A stretch of DNA of 64,000 nt from a bacterium (GCA_905221345.1 CAJNCW010000004.1:124001-188000), one strand, 5' to 3'. Shown: positions 50,894-59,814, counted from the stretch's first letter. Program-made: numbers and translations. The notes: a model not told the origin generated them from the letters alone.

Positions 50894-51772
50894 CTAGTCT
50901 TTGTCTACGTAACTAAAGACATCTTCTTTAAAGTATTGCTGAGATAGCTTAGCAAGCGTGCCATCTTCTTTCAACTCTTTGATTGCTTTTTCGTATTCTT
51001 TAGCGAATTTCTCACCCTTTTCATCACGGTGAATCAAGGGATAAGTTGGAATGCCCTTGTAAGGGAACCAGCTGAGTTTATCCGCATATTGGTGGTAAGG
51101 GCCATCTTCTGCAGTAACTGCTTTTTCAAAGGACAGCTTGATATCAAAGAAGGCATCATAACGTCCTTCCAAGACCCAAGCATAGGCATCTGCCACTTTA
51201 AAGGATTCAGCTGCTGTTAGCTCAATCGGTGCATCCTGATGTTTTTCATTGTAGCTGGTGATGACATTCCATTGAGCATTCTGTGGGGAGATAGGAACCA
51301 ATTTCCCTTTATTCTTAGCAAAGTCATCAATGGTTTTGTATTTCTGTTCATCTTCTTTTCTGACAGTAAATCCGATGATGCTCGCTCCGACTGGTTCAGA
51401 TGGAATGACAAACTTTTTAGCTCGTTCATCTGTGTACCAAGCTCCCTTGGTTCCGATGTCATACTTGCCTGATTCCAGACCAATCAAGAGGTCGTCATCA
51501 CTAGTACCCGTATATTCAAATTTATAGTTTGCCAATTTCTCATCAACAGCCTTCAAAACAGCTACTTCATAACCATCCGATTCCCCTTTTTCATTGACAA
51601 AGTCATAAGGTACATAGTTTTGTGTATGGGCAACCTTCAAGGTTATGACTTCAGCAGACGAAGCCGTTCCTCCCTCCTTGACTGGAGCGCCAGCTAAACT
51701 TCTCCCGATAATCGTTGCCCCAATTACTGCAACAACTGCTACACCACCGATAATCCATGCTTTTTTACTCAT
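50894..51772 (-). CDS. amino-acid-type ABC substrate-binding protein with uncleaved membrane anchor
   Basis: 292 residues, SBP_bac_3 family (VAHTQNYVPYDFVNEKGES, GYEVAVLKAVDEKL, TSDDDLLIGLESGKYDIG). The N-terminus KKAWIIGGVAVVAVIGATIIGRSL is a membrane helix without a lipobox Cys. The protein is thus held by its helix or cleaved by signal peptidase I (GRSLAGA), unlike most streptococcal receptors. Binds a small polar ligand; cystine-like compounds are guessed from the companion permeases. Directly follows the methyltransferase-like gene by 11 nt, implying shared substrate chemistry. Confidence 0.88.
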   Translation of the reverse strand: MSKKAWIIGGVAVVAVIGATIIGRSLAGAPVKEGGTASSAEVITLKVAHTQNYVPYDFVNEKGESDGYEVAVLKAVDEKLANYKFEYTGTSDDDLLIGLESGKYDIGTKGAWYTDERAKKFVIPSEPVGASIIGFTVRKEDEQKYKTIDDFAKNKGKLVPISPQNAQWNVITSYNEKHQDAPIELTAAESFKVADAYAWVLEGRYDAFFDIKLSFEKAVTAEDGPYHQYADKLSWFPYKGIPTYPLIHRDEKGEKFAKEYEKAIKELKEDGTLAKLSQQYFKEDVFSYVDKD

Positions 51773-51783
51773 CTTTTTCTCCT

Positions 51784-52782
51784 TTATTTTTCAAGCGCTT
51801 CTCTCACCCACTGGATACGTTCAACTGCGATATCACTTGGAATAGTACAATCTGCCCCAAGTACCAAGCCCTGTTCCCCAGCTTCTGCAACTAGTTTCTT
51901 TGCCTCAGCCTGAATGGCATCCTTGCTACCAGTATACAGCAAGCCTGTCTTGCCATTTTCGAATCCTCCAAGAACCGTACGTCCCTTGAAAATCTCACGA
52001 CCTTCCTTGAGAGTGATTCCCTCTGGTCCTACAGCCCAGTTAAAGACTTGGGCTGGATAGTCTGCAAAAAGGTGAATATCATTTCGCGCTCCCTCGTATC
52101 CACAGATATGAAGAACTGTGACGCCACCAACAGCACTAGCTGCTTCTAGCACAGTTATCTCGCTAGGTGCAATGACGGCTTGATAATCTGCTGCCGACAC
52201 TCGTTGATCTTGGATACTCTGCACGCTGAGGTAGATTCCATCAGCACCAGCCTCTTCGATAACAGCTCGGCTGAGACTCGCAATATCCTCTGCAATCACA
52301 TCCAACACCTTCTTAAGAGCTTTAGGATCTTCCACCAAAAAATCAGCAATGAGGTCATCGCCACCAGACACTTCCCCCAGTAGCCACTTGAGATAGGTCA
52401 CAGGAGCAAAAATATTGTAAATCGCAACGATATCTTCTGTAAACTCTTGCTTGATTTTATTAATCAAGTCAACCTGCTCTTTTATCCAAGCGTGATCTGG
52501 TCCGAGTGGTTGAATGGTCGCCAATTCTTGAAGTGATTTTCCTTTGGCAATCGCTGGATTTGGATAAGCAAAGTAGCCATCACTCATGAGTTTGATAAAG
52601 TCCGGCTGAACTTCTCGGATAAAGCGCTTATGGCCCTCAATATTCTTCTCGATAATGGCTGGATTTGAGAATCCGTGTAGCCATTCGTCTTCGAATGTGA
52701 AATGGTGCCAAAAACCAACTGGCACACGATCAACCTTTTCACCTCTAAATGCTTTTAAAACCCATTCTTTTTTTTCTGACAT
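51784..52782 (-). CDS. UroD/MtbA-superfamily zinc methyltransferase-like protein 1
   Basis: 332 residues, TIM barrel of the uroporphyrinogen decarboxylase family (GEKVDRVPVGFWHHF, DGYFAYPNP, GADGIYLSVQ). The zinc motif HxC-X84-C is present: VLHICGYEG and LVLGADCTIP. HxCxnC is what separates MtaA/MtbA/MetE-type thiol methyltransferases from true UroD. No heme pathway genes are near, and these streptococci do not make heme. About half the residues match the neighbour at 53000. Co-transcribed with the ABC importer. Likely transfers a methyl group to or from a thiol, with an imported methyl donor as the possible substrate; unproven. Confidence 0.85.
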   Translation of the reverse strand: MSEKKEWVLKAFRGEKVDRVPVGFWHHFTFEDEWLHGFSNPAIIEKNIEGHKRFIREVQPDFIKLMSDGYFAYPNPAIAKGKSLQELATIQPLGPDHAWIKEQVDLINKIKQEFTEDIVAIYNIFAPVTYLKWLLGEVSGGDDLIADFLVEDPKALKKVLDVIAEDIASLSRAVIEEAGADGIYLSVQSIQDQRVSAADYQAVIAPSEITVLEAASAVGGVTVLHICGYEGARNDIHLFADYPAQVFNWAVGPEGITLKEGREIFKGRTVLGGFENGKTGLLYTGSKDAIQAEAKKLVAEAGEQGLVLGADCTIPSDIAVERIQWVREALEK

Positions 52783-52784
52783 TC

Positions 52785-52988
52785 TTATTCTCCATTTCTT
52801 ACTTTTTCAACTAATAAACTGCTTGCGATATCATTCGAGCGTAGAAAGGGGAGACTGGGCTTGGAAAAATCCTGAACTCCACGACATCTCTCTCCATTTT
52901 TGCAGTGCTCATTTTTTACGACGCTTATGGCGACCAAGGCCAGCAAACCGACAACTGCAATGAAGATACCCCATCTTTTACTTTTCAT
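52785..52988 (-). CDS. 67-residue membrane peptide between the methyltransferase genes
   Basis: ATG at 52988 has GGAGGAGC right upstream. N-terminal basic start and one membrane helix (IFIAVVGLLALVAISVV, about 8-24), then a short outer part with two cysteines (EHCKNGERC) that could form a disulfide or bind metal, then a polar tail. Stops 2 nt before the next start. Function unknown. It might anchor or deliver something to the cluster, but nothing in the sequence proves this. Confidence 0.65.
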   Translation of the reverse strand: MKSKRWGIFIAVVGLLALVAISVVKNEHCKNGERCRGVQDFSKPSLPFLRSNDIASSLLVEKVRNGE

Positions 52989-52999
52989 AGCTCCTCCTT

Positions 53000-54004
53000 T
53001 TAGAGAACAGCTGCCTGCCGAATCCAGTCCAACCTCTCTAAGTCAAAGTCATCTGGAACAGTACAGTCGGCTCCCAGAAGAACGCCTTTACTACCAGCTT
53101 CAGCCAGCAACCGTCTTGTTTCATTTTGCAATTCCGCCTTGGAACCTTGATAAAGCAAGCTTTTCTTGCCATTTTCAAATCCACCTAAAACGGCCTTACC
53201 TCGAAACAACTCCTGACCCTGTGTCAAACTAACCTCCTCATGGTGGGTCGCCCAGTTGACCACTTGAGCTGGATAGTCCTTAAATATCGTCACATCATTG
53301 CTCGCACCTTCAAAACCACAGATATGGAGGATATTGGTCCCACCCACCTGATTGGCTGCCTCCAAAACCGCTATATTGCTCGGTTCGATGTAAGTTTGGT
53401 AGAGTGCTGGTGTGATGCGCTCATCTTGAATTTCCTGAGTACTGAGATAAATCCCATCAACTCCACCTTGCTGGATGATTTTCCGAGTTAGGATAGCAAT
53501 ATCTCCTGCAATCACATCTAAAATCGCTCTGAATTGCTCAGGATCTTCAAGCAATAGGTCAGCCACTTCCTTATCTCCTCGAGAAGTTTCTGTACGGAAC
53601 CAGCGCTTTAGGTAGGAGATAGGTGAAAAGATATTGTAGAAAGAAGCAATCTCTTCTGTAAAGGTCTCTCGAATCGCTTGTACCACTTCCACCTGTTGCT
53701 GAATCCATGGGTGTTCCTCACCAATCGAATCAATAGAAGCCAACTCCTGAATGCTTGCAATCTTAGGACTATAGACATTACTTGGATAAAGGAAAAAACC
53801 GTCGCTCATGATTTTGACAAAATCAGGGCGAATCCTTTCCACATAGTTGCGATGCCCATCAACACTCTTTTGAAAGATACGTGGATTATTTAATCCCTGC
53901 CCCTTTTCTTCGAGTGTTACAAAATGAAACCAAAATCCCACAGGAACTCTTTCCACTTCATCGCCTCGAATCGCTCTAAAGACTAGATCTCTTTTACTTG
54001 TCAT
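53000..54004 (-). CDS. UroD/MtbA-superfamily zinc methyltransferase-like protein 2
   Basis: 334 residues, paralogue of the protein encoded at 51784. Same order: GDEVERVPVGFWFHF, DGFFLYPSN, GVDGIYLSTQEIQDE, ILHICGFEG and LLGADCTVP (HxC-X84-C zinc set). Two adjacent copies with full motifs suggest two substrates or a heteromer. No corrinoid protein lies nearby, unlike methanogen systems. First gene of the operon, with a possible promoter (TTGGGA/18/TAAGAT) and an inverted repeat at 54057-54092. Confidence 0.85.
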   Translation of the reverse strand: MTSKRDLVFRAIRGDEVERVPVGFWFHFVTLEEKGQGLNNPRIFQKSVDGHRNYVERIRPDFVKIMSDGFFLYPSNVYSPKIASIQELASIDSIGEEHPWIQQQVEVVQAIRETFTEEIASFYNIFSPISYLKRWFRTETSRGDKEVADLLLEDPEQFRAILDVIAGDIAILTRKIIQQGGVDGIYLSTQEIQDERITPALYQTYIEPSNIAVLEAANQVGGTNILHICGFEGASNDVTIFKDYPAQVVNWATHHEEVSLTQGQELFRGKAVLGGFENGKKSLLYQGSKAELQNETRRLLAEAGSKGVLLGADCTVPDDFDLERLDWIRQAAVL

Positions 54005-54056
54005 ACCTTTCTCCTTCCATTTGGATTGAAACTATCTTACCATTCCTTTTTTCCTT

Positions 54057-54092
54057 TTCCCAATATATATTGACTATTGACTTGATTGGGAA
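54057..54092. promoter_or_regulatory. inverted repeat upstream of the methyltransferase operon
   Basis: TTCCCAAT (54057-54064) and ATTGGGAA (54085-54092) form perfect 8-bp arms around 20 nt that hold TTGACTATTGACTTG. One arm overlaps the candidate -35 region of the operon. Position fits an operator; the regulator is unknown. Confidence 0.45.
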
Positions 54093-54108
54093 TTTTTATA
54101 TCTATAAA

Positions 54109-54162
54109 GAAAAAAATCCCTGAAAAGCTTGATGTTACTAGCCTTTCAAAGATTCTCTTTAT
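54109..54162 (-). terminator. terminator after the luciferase-like gene
   Basis: Minus strand TTGAAAGGCT pairs with AGCTTTTCAG around TAGTAACATCA-type loop, then GGGATTTTTTT. About 70 nt after the stop of the gene at 54223. Confidence 0.6.
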
Positions 54163-54222
54163 TTTCATCTATTTTTCAAAAAGAAGCTGATATAGATTTT
54201 CTATCAAGCCGATTGGATTTTT

Positions 54223-55275
54223 TTATATCCCCTCTTTCATGGCAAAGTAAGCACGTATTTTGGGCGCCACTTGTGTGCCAAAGAGTTCAATAGCTCTCAA
54301 AACTTGATCATGAGGCATGGAACCAAGCGGTAGATGGAGCATGAAACGGTCCAAGTCTAAATCCTCAATCATGCGAATCAATTTTTCTGCCACCTGGTCT
54401 GGATTTCCCACAAACATGGCACCATTTGGACCAACTTGCTCCAAATATTGCTCATAGGTCAACTCCTGCCAGTGTGGACGGTCCTTGGAAATCGCATCCA
54501 CCACTTGCTTGGTCGGATGGAAATAATCTTTTACCGCCTGCTCGCCATCTTCAGCAATCCACCCCCAAGAATGAGCGCCCACTTTCAAGTCTTTATCCGC
54601 ATGATCGGCCTCCCTACCAATCTCACGATAAGCTTGAATCAACTTTTTAAAATAACGCGGATTGCCACCGATAATGGCATATACAATCGGTAGCCCCGCC
54701 TGAGCAATCTTCACTGTTGATTCGACATAACCACCTGTCGCCACCCACAATGGCAATTTGTCCTGAACTGGACGGGGATAGACTTCTTTTCCAGCAATGC
54801 TTTGAGTCAATTGCCCCTGCCAGTTCACTTTGGTGTTTTCATTTGCCAACTGAAGCAGATCTAACTTTTCATCAAAGAGAGCTTCGTAGTCTTTCAAGTC
54901 ATAGCCAAACAGTGGGAAGGACTCGGTGAATGAACCACGCCCCGCCATAATCTCTGCACGTCCATTTGACAAGGCATCGATGGTGGCATATTGTTGGAAC
55001 AAGCGAATTGGATCCATACTCGAGAGAATGCTGACTGCACTGGTCAAACGGATTTTCTTGGTATTGACTGCCCCAGCTGCAAGAACAATCTCTGGCGCCG
55101 ATACCGCAAAGTCCTCCCGATGATGCTCCCCAATCCCGTACACATCCAAACCAACCTTATCAGCCAGCTCTATCTCTGCCACCAACTGACGAATGCGTTC
55201 ATCATGACTGTAAATCTGCCCGGTCGCTTCCAGAGCTGTTGTTTCCCCAAATGTTGAAATTCCCAATTCTACCAT
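54223..55275 (-). CDS. LLM-class flavin-dependent oxidoreductase
   Basis: 350 residues, bacterial-luciferase-like TIM barrel (GIGEHHREDFAVSAPE, ILSSMDPIRLFQQYATIDALSNGRAEIMAGRGSF motif region, GNPDQVAEKLI). Uses reduced FMN; substrate unknown, with ytmO-type enzymes acting on organosulfur compounds. In pneumococci this gene stands beside glmS as here. It is separated from the methyltransferase operon by a terminator, so functional coupling is only possible. Confidence 0.88.
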   Translation of the reverse strand: MVELGISTFGETTALEATGQIYSHDERIRQLVAEIELADKVGLDVYGIGEHHREDFAVSAPEIVLAAGAVNTKKIRLTSAVSILSSMDPIRLFQQYATIDALSNGRAEIMAGRGSFTESFPLFGYDLKDYEALFDEKLDLLQLANENTKVNWQGQLTQSIAGKEVYPRPVQDKLPLWVATGGYVESTVKIAQAGLPIVYAIIGGNPRYFKKLIQAYREIGREADHADKDLKVGAHSWGWIAEDGEQAVKDYFHPTKQVVDAISKDRPHWQELTYEQYLEQVGPNGAMFVGNPDQVAEKLIRMIEDLDLDRFMLHLPLGSMPHDQVLRAIELFGTQVAPKIRAYFAMKEGI

Positions 55276-55352
55276 CCTGTTTCCTCGCTATCTCTTTTAG
55301 CTTTAGGGTATTTTATCACTAATTAGTTTTATTTTCAATAAATTTGCTCATT

Positions 55353-55382
55353 AGAAAAAGCCTAGATGAACTAGACTTTCTC
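55353..55382 (-). terminator. glmS terminator
   Basis: Minus strand AAAGTCTAG-ttcat-CTAGGCTTTTTC, right after the glmS stop. Confidence 0.85.
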
Positions 55383-55385
55383 AGT

Positions 55386-57194
55386 TTATTCTACTGTTAC
55401 TGACTTAGCAAGGTTACGTGGTTTGTCCACATCAAGGCCACGGTGGAGTGTTGCAAAATAAGCGACCAATTGCGTTGGCACGACCATTGAGATTGGTGAG
55501 AGGTAAGGGTGTACGGTCATCAGAACGATATCGTCTGTGTCTTTGGCAACATTTTCTTCTGCGATGGTGAGAACCTTGGCACCACGGGCTGCGACTTCTT
55601 GGATATTTCCACGAGTGTGGTTAGCAAGGACTGGATCTGACAAGAGGGCCAAAACAGGTGTTCCTTCTTCAATCAAGGCAATGGTTCCGTGCTTGAGTTC
55701 TCCCGCCGCAAAGCCTTCACACTGGATGTAAGAAATCTCTTTGAGCTTAAGACTGGCTTCCATGGCTACGTAGTAGTCTTGACCACGTCCGATATAAAAG
55801 GCGTTACGAGTTGTTTCAAGAAGCTCTCGAACCTTGGCATCAATGGTTTCTTTCTCAGAAAGAGTTGATTCGATAGACTGAGCCACGATAGACAACTCAC
55901 GAATCAGATCAAAGGCTTGTGCTTTAGCATTGCCATTTGCTTCACCGACTGCTTTTGCAAGGAAGGCAAGGGCTGCAATTTGCGCTGTATAAGCCTTAGT
56001 TGATGCTACGGCGATTTCAGGACCCGCGTGAAGGAGCATGGTATGGTTGGCTTCGCGTGAAAGGGTTGAACCTGGCACGTTTGTCACTGTCAAGCTTGGG
56101 ATGCCCATTTCATTGGCCTTGACCAAAACTTGACGGCTGTCAGCTGTTTCACCAGACTGGCTGATAAAGATAAAGAGTGGTTTTTGGCTGAGAAGTGGCA
56201 TACCATAGCCCCACTCAGATGAGATTCCAAGTTCCACTGGCGTATCCGTCAATTCTTCCAACATCTTCTTAGAAGCAAATCCTGCATGGTAAGAAGTTCC
56301 AGCCGCAAGGATGTAGATGCGGTCAGCGTCTTGAACAGCCTTGATGATAGCTGGATCAACCACTACTTGACCCGCCTCATCTGTGTAGGCTTGGATGAGT
56401 TTACGCATAACCGTTGGTTGCTCATCGATTTCCTTGAGCATGTAGTAAGGATAAGTTCCCTTACCGATATCAGACAAGTCGAGCTCAGCAGTATAGCTAG
56501 CACGCTCACGGCGGTTGCCATCATAGTCTTGCACTTCGACGCTATCCGCCTTGACAATTACCAACTCTTGATCATGGATTTCCATATATTGGTTGGTTTC
56601 ACGAATCATAGCCATAGCATCTGAGCAGACCATGTTGTAACCATCTCCAAGACCAATCAAGAGTGGTGATTTGTTCTTTGCGACATAGATGACATCTGGA
56701 TTTTCAGAATCAATCAAGGCAAAAGCATAAGAACCACGGATGATGTGAAGAGATTTTTTGAAGGCTTCAAGAACTGAAAGACCATCTTCTTCTGCAAATT
56801 TTCCAATCAAGTGAACGGCAATTTCAGTATCTGTCTGCCCCTTGAAGTGGTGACCTGCAAGGTATTCTTCCTTGATTTCAAGGTAGTTTTCAATCACCCC
56901 ATTGTGCACCAAGACAAAACGTCCTGTCTCAGAACGATGTGGGTGAGCATTGTCTTCCGTTGGTTTCCCGTGAGTCGCCCAACGAGTATGACCGATACCA
57001 GTTGTTCCCTCAACACCAGCCGTCTTAGCAGACAATTCAGCGATACGGCCAACAGCCTTAACTAGATGATTTTCAGCACCACCTAGGACAAAAATTCCCG
57101 CAGAATCATAGCCACGGTATTCAAGCTTTTCAAGCCCTTGAATTAAAATATCAGTTGCATTTGTGTTTCCAACAACACCGACAATTCCACACAT
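55386..57194 (-). CDS. glmS: glutamine-fructose-6-phosphate aminotransferase
   Basis: 602 residues. Ntn glutaminase domain with Cys2 (MCGIVGVVG) and GHTRWATHG; two SIS isomerase domains ([26 protein letters not shown]) and C-terminal [13 protein letters not shown]. Makes glucosamine-6-P for cell wall. No glmS ribozyme is visible. Two TTGGTATAG sites flank the promoter, pointing to GntR/NagR control. Confidence 0.98.
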   Translation of the reverse strand: MCGIVGVVGNTNATDILIQGLEKLEYRGYDSAGIFVLGGAENHLVKAVGRIAELSAKTAGVEGTTGIGHTRWATHGKPTEDNAHPHRSETGRFVLVHNGVIENYLEIKEEYLAGHHFKGQTDTEIAVHLIGKFAEEDGLSVLEAFKKSLHIIRGSYAFALIDSENPDVIYVAKNKSPLLIGLGDGYNMVCSDAMAMIRETNQYMEIHDQELVIVKADSVEVQDYDGNRRERASYTAELDLSDIGKGTYPYYMLKEIDEQPTVMRKLIQAYTDEAGQVVVDPAIIKAVQDADRIYILAAGTSYHAGFASKKMLEELTDTPVELGISSEWGYGMPLLSQKPLFIFISQSGETADSRQVLVKANEMGIPSLTVTNVPGSTLSREANHTMLLHAGPEIAVASTKAYTAQIAALAFLAKAVGEANGNAKAQAFDLIRELSIVAQSIESTLSEKETIDAKVRELLETTRNAFYIGRGQDYYVAMEASLKLKEISYIQCEGFAAGELKHGTIALIEEGTPVLALLSDPVLANHTRGNIQEVAARGAKVLTIAEENVAKDTDDIVLMTVHPYLSPISMVVPTQLVAYFATLHRGLDVDKPRNLAKSVTVE

Positions 57195-57230
57195 AGTATA
57201 TACGACACAGACCAGCTGTGCTTTCCCCTT

Positions 57231-57250
57231 AAATTGGTATAGTCTGATTT
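57231..57250. promoter_or_regulatory. GntR/NagR-like operator A (glmS leader)
   Basis: AAATTGGTATAGTCTGATTT contains TTGGTATAG, the left half of the NagR dre consensus (TTGGTATAGACCAAT). About 20-35 nt downstream of the predicted start. Confidence 0.55.
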
Positions 57251-57274
57251 TCCTTTTACAGAACCAGCAAAGAC

Positions 57275-57303
57275 AGTATATACTTGTTTTTCTCGCTTGT
57301 CAA
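57275..57303 (-). promoter_or_regulatory. glmS promoter
   Basis: Minus strand TTGACA (57303-57298), 17 nt, TATACT (57280-57275). Confidence 0.8.
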
Positions 57304-57308
57304 GTATA

Positions 57309-57337
57309 AAAATTGGTATAGCTTTTTAAAATACCAG
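57309..57337. promoter_or_regulatory. GntR/NagR-like operator B (upstream of glmS promoter)
   Basis: AATTGGTATAG followed by ATACCAG; TGGTAT and ATACCA are inverted. It lies just upstream of the glmS -35, about 78 bp centre to centre from operator A, so looping is conceivable. Confidence 0.55.
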
Positions 57338-57409
57338 TAGAGCACGATTTCACCTAAGAACTGACAAGTAGGATTCAATCACTTATAATAGAGAGAGGAG
57401 GTAGTTACC

Positions 57410-57823
57410 ATGTGGTTTTTCTTCGCACTTTTATCTGCTGTCTTTGCAGCCTTAACTTCTATTTTAGCCAAGATTGGGATTGAGGGAGTTCCATCCAATC
57501 TAGCAACAGCCATTCGTACGGTCGTCGTCATCCTTATGGTTTGGGCCATGGTTTTCTTGACCAATAGTCAGACTGAGATTGTCAACATCAGTAGAAAAAG
57601 TTGGCTCTTTCTCATCCTGTCTGGTTTGGCAACGGGTGCCTCCTGGCTCTGCTACTACAAGGCCTTGCAGATGGGCAATGCGACTGAGGTATCTGCTGTC
57701 GATAAGTTTAGTCTCGTCATTACACTCGTTTTAGCATTTTTCTTTCTACAAGATGTCCTGACGTTTAAAACAATCATTGGTTGTATACTGATTACGATTG
57801 GGACCTTGGTGATGATTTTGTAA
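57410..57823 (+). CDS. EamA/DMT-family half-size transporter
   Basis: 137 residues with five membrane helices, one EamA repeat rather than the usual two, so it should work as a homodimer. Start MWFFFALLSAVF after GAGGAGG. Conserved VPSNLATAIRTVVV and SWLCYYKALQMGNATEVSAVDKFSLVI. Substrate unknown. Divergent from glmS, with which it shares the operator region. Ends at a terminator (57851-57882). Confidence 0.88.
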   Translation: MWFFFALLSAVFAALTSILAKIGIEGVPSNLATAIRTVVVILMVWAMVFLTNSQTEIVNISRKSWLFLILSGLATGASWLCYYKALQMGNATEVSAVDKFSLVITLVLAFFFLQDVLTFKTIIGCILITIGTLVMIL

Positions 57824-57850
57824 TCATCTCCCCCTCCATATATGACTTTT

Positions 57851-57882
57851 CCCAAAAAGTTAGATAGCTTTTTGGGGTATTT
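57851..57882 (+). terminator. EamA gene terminator
   Basis: CCCAAAAAG-ttagatag-CTTTTTGGGG followed by TATTTTG. Confidence 0.75.
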
Positions 57883-57973
57883 TGTTATGTCTAAATTTAT
57901 AAGTACAGGGAATCAACTTCAAGCGTCTATCAAAAAGAATTGAGACTGAACTTTCAAATACTTATTGAACATC

Positions 57974-58003
57974 AAAAAGGAGGGAACCAAATTGGTTCCC
58001 TCC
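57974..58003 (-). terminator. terminator of the gtf3 pseudogene
   Basis: Minus strand GGAGGGAACCAA-t-TTGGTTCCCTCC then TTTTT. This perfect 12-bp stem survives although the gene is broken. The rest of 57883-58126 shows no gene or repeat I recognise. Confidence 0.8.
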
Positions 58004-58126
58004 AAGATGTGGTTTTTCATCAACCCATTACAGTTGATAAAAAACTAATTATCTAAGATGGCTAACTTCGACTTGAAATTTTGCCTTTCTAAATCTGAAT
58101 GTGGTAAACCGATAACCGACTTTTGA

Positions 58127-59139
58127 CTAATCTAAGAGCATCATGGAATCAATAAACAATTTCTTTGTGAAATAACCGTTTTTAATTAAGTAAGCTGTGT
58201 ATTTTGCTCTTGTGACCATTTGATCATACTCTTCTGCCGTACATTCCTGAACCACGCGGCTAGCTTCTTCCAAACTGGACACGACAAAGCCCAAACCTTT
58301 CTCACGGATATAGTCCTAGTCCGCATTAGAAAGATAGTCTGGCACAACCACAGGATTACCCACGGCCAGATAAGTTGTCAACTTATAAAAAACATTTTCT
58401 TTGTAGTAGTCACGCTCTTCCGCAGGATTTTCGGAATTTCCCCATACTAGGCCAAAACCTCCTCCTTTAGACAACTCCAACAATAATTCCTGCTGAGTTC
58501 GCCACCCTTCAAGATGGACTTTGGAATAATCTACTCCCTCTGCTCTCGTAGCATAAACATGAAGGGGGGGGGTACTGTGTTTCCAGTCAACAATATGTGG
58601 AAAACGAGATGGGTCTCCTGAGAAGATTAATTTTTCTCAAATTTTGGAGTATAGAGTTCCAAACCATGGGGAAGATCCCAAAGTTTTTGAACAACGTAGT
58701 TCTTGACGGTTAATCCATCTGAAACGAGTTTCTGGTACATTTGTTCTGATGGTACTACCACCACATCACACTTGTTGTACATGTCAATGTGGGCCCTCAT
58801 AAGATAATAATTGCTCTCAAACATTAGTGGCTGAACGTCATGGATAAACATCACCATTTTCACATGAGAAAGTTTTAACTTTTCTACCAAGTGATTGTCC
58901 CATTCAACACTATTCCATGAAGGAGATTGGAAAAAAACGACATCTCCGTAAGATACCCCCGCGACAATCCCATCCATCCGCGAGTTCAGTTCTTCCCACG
59001 GTTCATGGCTTGCATCATAAAAATAGATCCCCAGCTCATTAACTCCAAACTCTCGAACAATTTTCATGACATTGTTCTGCGCCATTAAGGCCACACTCGT
59101 TGATGCTTGCCCAAATAAATTTGTGAAATGTACTTTCAT
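58127..59139 (-). pseudogene. broken gtf3-type glucosyltransferase (serine-rich-protein glycosylation)
   Basis: The first 170 residues (59139-58627: MKVHFTNLFGQASTSVALMA, IFIHDVQPLMFESNYYL) match the N-terminal half of Gtf3/Nss, the enzyme that adds glucose to GlcNAc on Fap1/PsrP-type adhesins. A frameshift near 58630 ends the frame. The other frame continues with IFSGDPSRFPHIV, then LEGWRTQQELLLELS and GGGFGLVWGNSENP, and NVFYKLTTYLAVGNPVVVPDY, the nucleotide-sugar-binding half. A TAG near 58316 interrupts it again before the last 60 codons, ending SMMLLD-stop. A run of nine G (58564-58572) lies within. At least two lesions, so not functional. Related glycan genes lie at 61.6 kb and beyond. 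Confidence 0.88.
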
Positions 59140-59241
59140 TTAAGTATATAATTTTTTGCACCTTTAGATTTTTCTGTTTATCTTGTGATGACTAGAAGCT
59201 CACATATAGAATTCTTATGTGATTAAGTCACTCACTTCTTT

Positions 59242-59814
59242 TTAGACATTTGAGAAAGTCAGATTTTTCCATTTTTCTTGCCAATTTTTCTTGGACAACC
59301 GCTCTTGATAGAGTTTCATCCTTTCCTCATTATCTAGGAAATGAGGAGTCGGGTGAACTTGAAACTTTAAAATATCCTCGAGACCATAGGGGGAAAAGAG
59401 CTCTAAAATGGAATCTTCATTCAAGCGAAGCCCTACCGCCGTGCAGCGTTCTGGATACTTACTCATAGCATCACGAGCACTTGTGTAGGGCGTAGTGTGG
59501 GGACTGTGCAGATGCATATAGACCTGATTTTTCAATTCCCACAGATACTGGGGGAAATCCCCTTTCAGCTTGCTCTCTATGCCCAACGTATCTTCGTAAG
59601 AGATGGCTGGATCAAAGAAAATTACATCCACATCTGTTTCATGGTCAAAAGGGGATTTCTCTGACAAGAGATTCCAGATAAAATTTCTAACAGAACCTGC
59701 TGCCAACCACGAGTCTTGCAGACCAAGGTCTCGGATGATGGTCAGAATAGCCATCATATCAGGATTTTCTCTAACACTATCTAGGATTTCTTGCTCATTT
59801 TTCATTGTACTCAT
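59242..59814 (-). CDS. nucleotidyltransferase-like protein (DUF925 type)
   Basis: 190 residues from ATG at 59814 ([13 protein letters not shown]), overlapping the 3' end of ruvB by 20 nt. A GSxxxxxW-like ASSVRN element ([13 protein letters not shown]) and paired acids [11 protein letters not shown] fit a minimal nucleotidyltransferase fold. No partner domain. In pneumococci the gene also follows ruvB. Role unknown. Confidence 0.82.
   Translation of the reverse strand: MSTMKNEQEILDSVRENPDMMAILTIIRDLGLQDSWLAAGSVRNFIWNLLSEKSPFDHETDVDVIFFDPAISYEDTLGIESKLKGDFPQYLWELKNQVYMHLHSPHTTPYTSARDAMSKYPERCTAVGLRLNEDSILELFSPYGLEDILKFQVHPTPHFLDNEERMKLYQERLSKKNWQEKWKNLTFSNV

Noticed and set aside
51784-54004. 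Two uroporphyrinogen decarboxylases (heme synthesis)
   Set aside because: The HxC-X84-C zinc set and the lack of any other heme gene point to the methyltransferase branch of the superfamily.
57195-57409. glmS ribozyme
   Set aside because: No ribozyme-like core; the region holds a promoter and GntR-type sites.
57883-58126. Possible IS remnant between EamA and gtf3 genes
   Set aside because: No transposase motif or terminal repeat; only the perfect minus-strand terminator could be supported.
58220-58450. Plus-strand 76-residue ORF
   Set aside because: Antisense shadow of the gtf3 pseudogene.
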